This document shows positions 7,016 to 13,641 of a DNA stretch of 43,252 bases, piece by piece. The stretch is from Bryobacteraceae bacterium (GTDB lineage: Bacteria; Acidobacteriota; Terriglobia; Bryobacterales; Bryobacteraceae). Numbering within the stretch: the first letter of the stretch is position 1; the number at the start of each line of letters is the position of its first letter. Both the position numbers and the translations under genes were made by a program. The notes under the pieces were generated by a model. The model was not told the DNA's origin and searched no databases. It saw only the letters and a program-made list of their open reading frames with translations. Location of the stretch: the NCBI GenBank assembly GCA_023511855.1, contig JAIMAR010000006.1, forward strand, positions 1 through 43,252. The letters run 5' to 3'.

Positions 7016-8221
7016 TCACCAGGGACGACCGCTCGGGACCGAGATCACCTTTCCCGTGCCGCGCTCGGTGAGCAGGATGCGGCCGGATTCGACGCGCAAG
7101 CTGGAGACGCCCTGGAAGCCGAGTGGGATTTCCGTCAGGAAGAAGAGGTAGCGCTGGGTGAGGCGCTGGCGAGCACCGATCCAGCGGAAGACGGGCACGC
7201 CGAAGAGGCTGCCGCGGTTGACGGCATCCTGGAGACCGGAGGCGAACGGCGAATCGCCGATGCAGATGGCGCGGGCGACCACCTTTCCTTCCCAGGGGAT
7301 CTGTTTGGCGCGCATGTTCTCCTGCCAGTCCAGGACCCAGGGGTTGGACTGGCTCTCGTAGATGTACCCGAGCAAGACCGGGTATTCGGTGTTGTAGATG
7401 GTGAACCAGACTTTCGGGCCTGAGGTGTCGAGCAGCCAGGTTCCGGTCCGTCCAGAGAAGACGCGCTGATCGAGGGTTTCTCCCTCGGGCGTCTTCAGTA
7501 GGGGCCAGGACTCTTCGCGGAAGGAGCTGCCTTCCCGCACCGCGGTCTTGGCGACGGGCGCGTCGGCGAAGGTCTTGTTCAATTCCAGGAACGGCGGGCC
7601 GAAGGTGACGTGGCGCACCCACTGGAAGGGCCGGTCAAACTGCGCCTGGTTCTCGACGGACTCCTCCACATAGGCGACCGTTTCAGCGGCGGGCAGCGTG
7701 ATGGAACGAAGGACGCGGTACTGCGTTTTGGGGAGCTCGGCGGAGTAGACGAGGGTGACATCGCCGTCCTGGACCGTGACGCGTTCCCGTTTCCATTCGA
7801 CGGCGAGCGCCTCGCCGTGCTGGCCGAGGTCGAGGGCGAACTCGGCTTTGGAGCTGGGGCCGAAGTAGGGGAAGCAGAGGAAGTCGCCCATATAGCCGCT
7901 CATGAGGCGGCGCTGGACGTCGGTTCCGTAAAGGGCGCCGTGCTTGGCGACGTCATAGGTATGCGGGTCGATGGTTTGGTAGTGCGGGACGCGCATGGGG
8001 TTGACGCTCCTGCGCGGGTCGGGGGAGAGGAACCGGATTTCGCCGATGAAGCCGCCGCCGGGCAGGGTGGAGATGCGCATGTGGCCGTTTTGAAGGACGA
8101 AGGCGCGGCGTCCATGCAGCTTGTCTTCCTGAAAAGAAGCGGTTTGGGCGACAAGTAAAGATCCGGCGGCGGCCGTGAACAGCGCCAAGCCGAGACAGAG
8201 TGGGTTGCGTCGCAGGTTCAT
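7016..8221 (-). CDS. Secreted protein of unknown function, possible mutarotase-like fold
   Basis: The product of about 401 residues begins with a clear signal peptide: MNLRRNP, a hydrophobic core, and a likely cleavage near LLVAQ-TA. Mature residues FVLQNGHMRISTLPGGGFIGEIRF resemble the opening beta-strands of galactose-mutarotase-like (aldose epimerase) domains, and the whole chain is beta-rich with many Trp and Tyr. That link is weak, and no catalytic residues could be assigned. An in-frame ATG at 8239 would add six residues; the later start gives a better n-region. No Shine-Dalgarno sequence precedes either. It lies downstream of the two-component pair but is separated by about 70 nt. Confidence 0.65.
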   Translation of the reverse strand: MNLRRNPLCLGLALFTAAAGSLLVAQTASFQEDKLHGRRAFVLQNGHMRISTLPGGGFIGEIRFLSPDPRRSVNPMRVPHYQTIDPHTYDVAKHGALYGTDVQRRLMSGYMGDFLCFPYFGPSSKAEFALDLGQHGEALAVEWKRERVTVQDGDVTLVYSAELPKTQYRVLRSITLPAAETVAYVEESVENQAQFDRPFQWVRHVTFGPPFLELNKTFADAPVAKTAVREGSSFREESWPLLKTPEGETLDQRVFSGRTGTWLLDTSGPKVWFTIYNTEYPVLLGYIYESQSNPWVLDWQENMRAKQIPWEGKVVARAICIGDSPFASGLQDAVNRGSLFGVPVFRWIGARQRLTQRYLFFLTEIPLGFQGVSSLRVESGRILLTERGTGKVISVPSGRPW

Positions 8222-8292
8222 AGCAACAGAGACAAGCATACACCGGGCTTTCGGCGAAGGGGAGAACGAAGCGGAGGAAAGCGGCGCCGCCT

Positions 8293-8979
8293 CTATTCCG
8301 CGAACTTATAGCCCAGTCCGACCACGGTGAGGATCCACTGGGGTTTCTTGGGGTCGTCTTCGAGCTTCTGGCGCAGCCAGGCCACGTGGACATCGACCGT
8401 GCGCGTGGAGGGCGTTGCGCCGTAGCCCCAGACCTCGCGCAGCAGGCGCTCGCGGGAGAGCGTTTCACCGCGGTGTTCTAAGAAGTACCGCAGCAGTTGC
8501 CATTCCTTGGCGGAGAGCGGAACGGGGTGACCGGCGCGGGTGACTTCGGTGCGGCGGAGGTCAACCAGGACGGAGCCAAACTGCACCGTTTCCGACAGGT
8601 GGGCCGAGGGCTGGCCGGCGCGGCGGAGGAGAGCTTCGATTCTGGCCAGCAGCTCTGCCATTTCGAACGGTTTAGTCAGGTAGTCGTCGGCGCCGACTTT
8701 GAGGCCGACCACCTTGTCGACGGTCTGGCCCTTCGCGGTGAGCATCAGGATGGGCGTCGTGCAAGAGCGCTGGCGCAGATCCCGGCAGACATCGAGGCCG
8801 CTCTTGCGCGGGAGCATGATGTCCAGGATGATGAGATCGAAGGGCTTGCGGATGGCTTGCTCGAAGCCTTCCAGGCCGTCGCGGGCGATGGTGACCTGAT
8901 AACCTTCGCTGGTGAGCCGGTCTTGGAGGGTGATGGCCAAGCCGAGTTCATCTTCCACGATCAGGATGCGTTCGTTCAT
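8293..8979 (-). CDS. OmpR/PhoB-type response regulator
   Basis: Residues 1-120 form a receiver domain. D53 in LIILDIMLP is the phosphorylation site, E9-D10-E11 the acidic pocket, and the K of YLTKPF the conserved lysine. Residues 130-228 form a winged-helix DNA-binding domain (LSAKEWQLLRYFLEHRGETLSRERLL, then RTVDVHVAWLRQKL and a wing ending in VVGLGYKF). Its target genes cannot be read from the sequence. It starts 3 nt after the stop of the histidine kinase gene and is certainly co-expressed with it. Confidence 0.95.
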   Translation of the reverse strand: MNERILIVEDELGLAITLQDRLTSEGYQVTIARDGLEGFEQAIRKPFDLIILDIMLPRKSGLDVCRDLRQRSCTTPILMLTAKGQTVDKVVGLKVGADDYLTKPFEMAELLARIEALLRRAGQPSAHLSETVQFGSVLVDLRRTEVTRAGHPVPLSAKEWQLLRYFLEHRGETLSRERLLREVWGYGATPSTRTVDVHVAWLRQKLEDDPKKPQWILTVVGLGYKFAE

Positions 8980-8982
8980 GGT

Positions 8983-10731
8983 TTATGCGGTTCCTTGCGA
9001 GCTTGCCATTTGTTCGGGTTCGGCCATCGGCAGGTGGAGAGTAAAACGGGCGCCGCGACCGGGCCTGCTCCAAGCGGTGACCCGCCCGCCCATGCCTTCC
9101 ATCATGCGCCGGACCAGATAAAGACCCAGGCCGGCGCCTTTGACTTGGGCTTCCCGGGCGCTTTTGGAACGGTAGAAGGGCTCAAAGATGTGAGCCAGGT
9201 CGGAGTGAGAGAGGCCGGGGCCCCTGTCCTCGACGGAGATGGCGAGCTCACGCTGAGGCCCCTTGCTTGTGACGCCGGCGCGCACGGCGAGCCAGCCGCC
9301 GCTGGCGGCATACTTGACGGCGTTGCTAATGAGGTTCTCCAGACACTGGCTCAGGGCGTTGGCGTCCGCCAGGACCGGGGGGAGGGCGGCCGGCAAGTCC
9401 GTATCCACCTTCATGGAGGCCTGGCGCAGGGCGGGATCGGCATTTTGCAAAACGGATTCGATGATCTGCCGGGCCTGCACAGGTTGCAAATTGAAGCGGA
9501 TGCGGTCGGCTTGCTCGGCGGCGAACAGCAAGGCCTGCTCCACCATACGGGAGAGGCGGCGCCCTTCGGCGCGGATCAGATCGCCGTACTGGCGGGACCG
9601 CTCAGGGCCGGTGACAACTCCTTCGGCGAGGTTGTCGGCGGCGGCGCAGATGACCGACAGCGGGGAGCGCAGCTCGTGGGAGACACCGGCGACGAACTCC
9701 ATTTGCAAGGCCGCCAGGCGCTGGGTGCGGCGGGCGAGGACGAGGATGAGCGCGACGCTGGCGGCCAGCAGGGAAAGCAGACTGAAACTGACGGCGAGAT
9801 TGCGGCGGCGCAGCGCGCCGACCGCCGCCGCCAGCGAACCCGCGCGGTGCTGGACGGCCAGACGCCACTGGGTGTCTTTGCCGGAGGGCGTCAGCGCGGC
9901 GCCCACTGGCTCGTCCCAGCGGTCCTGCCGGGGATCCAAAAGGTCGGCTTCGGCGTCGGGGTTGGTTTGGGAGACCGGTTGGCGTGGATCGGACTCGTAC
10001 AGCACCTCGCCTGGGTTTCCCGCCGTCCGCACGGCGGCCAGAAAACTGGTTTCTCCCGGCGGGCCGAAATGGCGGGAGGCGAGCGTAGGTAAGAACTCGT
10101 TAGAGAGTCGCGGCCGGTCCAGTTCAAGAATCAGAAAGCCGATGTGATGGGTTTCAGCCGCCGGCGCCCGTTCTCCGGGGGAAACCCGGAAAAGAGCCTG
10201 CACCAGGGCGGGAGTAGGTTCGTGCAGAGTCCAGGGATGGCGATACGCCTCACGTTCGCTGATCCAGCTCAGCTCCCAGGACTGCTCGTTGAGGAGCTCG
10301 CGCAGGCGTTCCAGGCGGGGCGGCCAGGCGATCTCAACAAAGCGGAAGGTCTCACGGTCCATGAGCAGGAGGCGGGGCGTGCGCCCGTCGATCCGCCAGA
10401 CCAGCAAGTTGGCAAGCAGCCGGTAGTGAGGGTAGGAACTGACGAAATCTCCGTAGCGGCTGAGGAGGCTGTTTTCGATTTGGGCGGGAGGGGCCGCGGG
10501 GTCGGGCTGGAACGCCGCCGCGATGCGGTTCATTTCGCGGGCGAAGTCCTCCCGGAAGCGACGCACGGAGGCGGCTAGGGCATCCCGCATCCGTTCTTCG
10601 GCGCCCCGGCTGATCTCGCCGGTCCACTGATATTGGAGCACGGCGAGCAGGATGACGACGGTGCTCAAGCCGAGGACAGCGGCGATGGCGCCGGCAGTGT
10701 GCCGCTCGAACCGCATACCAACCACGAGCAT
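8983..10731 (-). CDS. Membrane sensor histidine kinase
   Basis: The kinase has 582 residues. A first membrane segment at about 12-32 (IAAVLGLSTVVILLAVLQY) and a second at about 310-330 enclose a periplasmic domain of roughly 275 residues that looks helical at its start and unlike PAS or Cache modules I recognise. The cytoplasmic part has the H-box GVSHELRSPLSV with H352, an N-box ENLISNAVKYA, a G1 motif EDRGPGLS, an F-box FEPFYRSK and a G2 motif GAGLGLYLV. It phosphorylates the regulator encoded 3 nt downstream. The signal is unknown. A second Met (residue 6) is a possible start; neither has a strong ribosome site. Confidence 0.93.
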   Translation of the reverse strand: MLVVGMRFERHTAGAIAAVLGLSTVVILLAVLQYQWTGEISRGAEERMRDALAASVRRFREDFAREMNRIAAAFQPDPAAPPAQIENSLLSRYGDFVSSYPHYRLLANLLVWRIDGRTPRLLLMDRETFRFVEIAWPPRLERLRELLNEQSWELSWISEREAYRHPWTLHEPTPALVQALFRVSPGERAPAAETHHIGFLILELDRPRLSNEFLPTLASRHFGPPGETSFLAAVRTAGNPGEVLYESDPRQPVSQTNPDAEADLLDPRQDRWDEPVGAALTPSGKDTQWRLAVQHRAGSLAAAVGALRRRNLAVSFSLLSLLAASVALILVLARRTQRLAALQMEFVAGVSHELRSPLSVICAAADNLAEGVVTGPERSRQYGDLIRAEGRRLSRMVEQALLFAAEQADRIRFNLQPVQARQIIESVLQNADPALRQASMKVDTDLPAALPPVLADANALSQCLENLISNAVKYAASGGWLAVRAGVTSKGPQRELAISVEDRGPGLSHSDLAHIFEPFYRSKSAREAQVKGAGLGLYLVRRMMEGMGGRVTAWSRPGRGARFTLHLPMAEPEQMASSQGTA

Positions 10732-10879
10732 GACACGGAAATCGGGGAGGGGACAATGGCGGGCCGGATGGTGTCATGAGAGGCGGACGCGTTCTGGCTC
10801 CCGCATGGCGAGAGGGGCAGTTCAGATGAGGGGCGCACGGCGGGGCATGAGAAAGGCGGAGTTGCCGGCCGCCAGCATG

Positions 10880-10903
10880 GCAAGCCTGGCGGCTTGCTCC
10901 ACG
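10880..10903 (+). repeat. GCAAG-type hairpin with TCCACG tail, copy 2
   Basis: The arms GCAAGCC and GGCTTGC pair perfectly over seven bases around the loop TGGC and are followed by TCCACG. It differs from the copy at 550-573 by one base, which restores a pair. Confidence 0.7.
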
Positions 10904-10954
10904 GGGGCGGGAGATTGTTCGAGAGGCACGGGGGAACATGGAGGTCGAAGGAGG

Positions 10955-10980
10955 AGGGGCGGACACGCCGGTCCGCCCCT
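10955..10980. repeat. Ten-base palindrome, GGGGCGGAC type
   Basis: AGGGGCGGAC and GTCCGCCCCT form a perfect 10-bp inverted repeat around six bases (ACGCCG). It is followed by ACAGGAGG and not by a T-run, so an intrinsic terminator is unlikely. Similar palindromes occur as dispersed repeats in other GC-rich genomes. Confidence 0.65.
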
Positions 10981-11030
10981 ACAGGAGGCACGATTGGGCG
11001 CAGAAGAAGGCGAAGGATGAAAAGCGCCAA

Positions 11031-11074
11031 GGCCGACAGGAATATCGGCCGCAGGCCTGGACGCTTGCCGCACA
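11031..11074 (+). repeat. Two-hairpin repeat, copy D
   Basis: Hairpin 1 is GGCCGACA/TATCGGCC with loop GGAA and one mismatch. Hairpin 2 is GCAGGC/GCTTGC with a G-T wobble, then CGCACA. It is preceded by AAGGATGA and GCCAA, a context shared with copy E, so the element may extend leftwards. Confidence 0.75.
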
Positions 11075-11170
11075 GGAGGACAGCTGCTCGGCGGGGAGCG
11101 GCGACGTGGGAAGATCCATGGCGGGCGGAGGGCGCGTTTTCAGGAGAGCGCAAGAGGCCGGCTGCCGCGG

Positions 11171-11176
11171 TACAAT
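11171..11176 (+). promoter_or_regulatory. -10-like hexamer of the M2-like gene
   Basis: TACAAT ends 9 nt before the ATG at 11186. No convincing -35 box is seen 16-18 nt upstream. With no Shine-Dalgarno sequence in the gap, a leaderless or nearly leaderless transcript is possible. Confidence 0.35.
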
Positions 11177-11185
11177 CGCCCTGAG

Positions 11186-12976
11186 ATGCAGCGGGCGAAG
11201 CTGGCGGGCTTGAGTGCGGCGTTGTGGCTGCTGGCTGGGTGTGGTCCGCCGGCGCCGCCGGTTCAAAGGACCGAGGTGCAGGAGTTCCTGCGGATGTATG
11301 ACGACCTTTACCGAGGTCTGAGTACGGCGGCAGCGGAGGCGCAATGGAAGGCCGCAACGGATCTGACCGGCGAACACTTGGGTGAAAAGATCGGCGCAGG
11401 GCGGGCGCTGGCCGTGTTTATGGGGAGCCGGCATGTGATCGAAAACAGCCGGCGCTTTCTGCGCGAGCGGGAAATGCTGACGGATCTGGAGTTCCGCCAG
11501 TTGGACAAGATCTTGCTGAATGCCGCCGAGTCGCCCGGCACGATTCCGGAGGTGGTTCGGGCGCGGATCGAGGCGGAGGCGAACTACGACCAGGCTTTGG
11601 ACTCGGCGGATTACTGTCTGGAGCGGCGCAACGGCCAGTGCCTGAAGCCGCTCGCGGCGGAGGAACTGGAGCAGAGGCTGCGGAGTTCCACCGATTTGGG
11701 CGAGCGGCGCCGCCTATGGGAAGCCGCTCAGCAGCCCGGCGCCGGGATGAGGGAGCAACTGGACCGGGTGCGCACTTTGCGGAACCGCGTGGCTGCCGAG
11801 CTGGGCTACTCGTCGTACTTTCATTTGCGGGTGGCCGATTACGGGATGAGCGTGGCGGAGATGATGCAGCTCATGGACCGGACGGTTGCGGAGCTGGAGC
11901 CGCTGTACCTCGCGTTGCACCGCTATGCGTCCCGGCGGCTTTCCGAACGCTATGGCCAGAGCGTGGGGGAGGAGATTCCGGTTCACTGGTTGGGAGACCG
12001 GTGGGGGCGGCAATGGTGGGGACTGAGCGAGGGGCCGAATCCGGACGCAGCGTTCAAGAACCGCTCGCCGCAGTGGGTGGTGGAGCAGGCGGCGCGTTTG
12101 TACACGTCGTTGGGTTGGCCCGGGTTGCCGCGAGGCTTCTGGGAACGTTCGGATCTCTACGCGCTGCCGTCCGGCTCGCCTCGGAAGAAGCACTCCGGGG
12201 CCTTTTGCCGGCCGATCGACCGGGATCAGGACATTCGCTGTCTGATGAACGTGACTGCCAGCCGGGAGTGGTTTCGGGCGAGTCACCGGGAACTGGCCGG
12301 CGCTTATTACCATTTGGCTTACTCGGATCCGCGGGTTCCGGCGGTGTTGCGCGAGGGGGCCAGCCGGGCGTTCCATTTGGCCGTGGGCGAGCTGTTCGGC
12401 GCCGCGGCGGGACAAGAGCCGTACTTGCGGCAGATTGGCCTGCTGCCGTCCGGATCGGAGGTGGGCCAGGGGCAGCGTCTTCTTCAGGAGGCGCTGGAGG
12501 GCGATGTGGTGGCGATGCCCTGGTACGCGGGAGTTCTCAGCCGGTTTGAGTACGAGCTGTATGAGCAGAAGCTTCCTGTCGAACGATTCAACCGGCGATG
12601 GTGGGAGCTGGCCGCCCGCTATCAGAGGATTAGGCCGCCGGCGGCTCGAGGCGGGGACCAATGCGACCCCTGCGGGCTGGCCGAGATGGCCGAGGCGCCG
12701 GCGCAGGCTTACGACTACGCCATCGCGCAGTTGATCAAGCATCAGCTCCACGACTACATCGCACGCAACCTGCTGAAGCAGAGTCCCTGGCAGTGCAACT
12801 ACTACGGGAGCCGGGAGGTGGGGCGGTGGTTGTGGGAGATCCTGAGCCAGGGGGCCATGCGAGACTGGCGGCAGTTGCTGCGGGAGAGGACAGGAGAGGA
12901 CCTGAGCAGCCGGGCGATGTTGGCGTATTATGAGCCGCTGCGGGCGTACCTAGCGCAGGCCGGGACTGGGCAGTGA
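11186..12976 (+). CDS. Lipoprotein homologous to peptidase M2 (ACE) lacking the zinc site
   Basis: The product has 596 residues. It begins with a lipoprotein signal ending in the lipobox LLAGC, so it is probably anchored in a membrane facing the periplasm. The rest follows the angiotensin-converting-enzyme fold throughout: ELEPLYLALHRYASRRL, IPVHWLGDRWGRQWW, LYTSLGWPGLPRGFW, then the helix that should carry the metal site, then FHLAVGELF, FNRRWWELAARYQ, and SRAMLAYYEPLRAYL at the end. Active M2 enzymes have HExxH followed about 24 residues later by a Glu (FHEA). Here the first motif is H367-RELAG with no second His at the right spacing, and the later motif is F396-H397-L398, with Leu for the zinc-binding Glu. 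At least two zinc ligands are lost, so it should not be a metallopeptidase. The frame is intact, which argues for a retained non-catalytic role such as binding peptides. Confidence 0.85.
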   Translation: MQRAKLAGLSAALWLLAGCGPPAPPVQRTEVQEFLRMYDDLYRGLSTAAAEAQWKAATDLTGEHLGEKIGAGRALAVFMGSRHVIENSRRFLREREMLTDLEFRQLDKILLNAAESPGTIPEVVRARIEAEANYDQALDSADYCLERRNGQCLKPLAAEELEQRLRSSTDLGERRRLWEAAQQPGAGMREQLDRVRTLRNRVAAELGYSSYFHLRVADYGMSVAEMMQLMDRTVAELEPLYLALHRYASRRLSERYGQSVGEEIPVHWLGDRWGRQWWGLSEGPNPDAAFKNRSPQWVVEQAARLYTSLGWPGLPRGFWERSDLYALPSGSPRKKHSGAFCRPIDRDQDIRCLMNVTASREWFRASHRELAGAYYHLAYSDPRVPAVLREGASRAFHLAVGELFGAAAGQEPYLRQIGLLPSGSEVGQGQRLLQEALEGDVVAMPWYAGVLSRFEYELYEQKLPVERFNRRWWELAARYQRIRPPAARGGDQCDPCGLAEMAEAPAQAYDYAIAQLIKHQLHDYIARNLLKQSPWQCNYYGSREVGRWLWEILSQGAMRDWRQLLRERTGEDLSSRAMLAYYEPLRAYLAQAGTGQ

Positions 12977-12978
12977 AG

Positions 12979-13641
12979 CTACTCCCATCCCGCTTTTCCG
13001 CGCAGGGGCACGAAACGGCAGAAAGTGACGGTGCGGATATAGACGCGGCCCTGCCGTTTGCTGTAGACGCGGAGTTCTTGCTCCCAGGACGGGCCGACGG
13101 GGATGACCAGAAGGCCGGGATCTTTCAACTGTTCGAGCAGCGCCGGGGGAACGTCGGAAGCGGCAGCGGCAACTGAGATGGCGTCGTAGGGGGCGGCTGG
13201 AGGCCAGCCGAGCGAGCCGTCGGCGCAGACCACCTGGACATTGGCGCCGCAGCCGGTGCGGTCCAGGTTCTCCCTGGCATAGGCGGCCAGCTCCGGCAGG
13301 ATCTCCACGGAAATGACCCGGGCCGCCAGTGCGCCCAGAACCGCGGCGTGGTAGCCGGAGCCGGCGCCGACTTCCAGCACGGTCTCCGTGCCCTGCAATT
13401 GCAGACACTCGGCCATCAGTGCCGTCATGTAGGGCTGAGAAATGGTTTGGCCGAAGCCGATGGGGACTGGCTCGTCGGCGTAGCTGAGGTGGCGGTGCTG
13501 AGGCGGGATGAACTCCTCGCGAGGGATGCGGCGCATGGCTTCCAAAACGCGAGGATTGCGGATGCCCCGGGCGTAGAGCTGGCGTTCCACCATTTCCAGC
13601 CGTTGCCGCTCCCAATCGGTGGTGGTTGAGTTCAGGCTCAT
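12979..13641 (-). CDS. pcm: Protein-L-isoaspartate O-methyltransferase
   Basis: This 220-residue enzyme repairs isoaspartyl residues in aged proteins by SAM-dependent methylation. It shows RIPREEFIPP near the N-terminus, the family-specific IGFGQTISQPYMTALM and the SAM-binding motif VLEVGAGSGYHAAVL, followed by VISVEI. The frame is open upstream to 13962. The start was set at 13641 because its ATG overlaps the tamB stop as ATGA, giving translational coupling at the end of the envelope operon. It ends with TAG, 2 nt from the convergent M2-like gene, leaving no room for a separate terminator. Confidence 0.92.
   Translation of the reverse strand: MSLNSTTTDWERQRLEMVERQLYARGIRNPRVLEAMRRIPREEFIPPQHRHLSYADEPVPIGFGQTISQPYMTALMAECLQLQGTETVLEVGAGSGYHAAVLGALAARVISVEILPELAAYARENLDRTGCGANVQVVCADGSLGWPPAAPYDAISVAAAASDVPPALLEQLKDPGLLVIPVGPSWEQELRVYSKRQGRVYIRTVTFCRFVPLRGKAGWE

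Larger units (their letters stand above)
10732..11185. other. Gene-free region with several miniature palindromes
   Basis: No coding sequence is supported between the divergent histidine kinase and M2-like genes. Three hairpin repeats lie here: a GCAAGCC type at 10880, a GGGGCGGAC palindrome at 10955 and a two-hairpin element at 11031. A -10-like TACAAT sits just before the next gene. Confidence 0.65.

Noticed and set aside
6732-7622. 296-codon minus-strand frame overlapping the ACR3 and secreted-protein genes
   Set aside because: Shadow in another frame of two supported genes; Arg/Pro-rich and without domains.
8497-10092. 531-codon plus-strand frame opposite the histidine kinase
   Set aside because: Antisense of a kinase and regulator with complete motifs; the Gly/Asp/Gln-rich translation has no recognisable domain.
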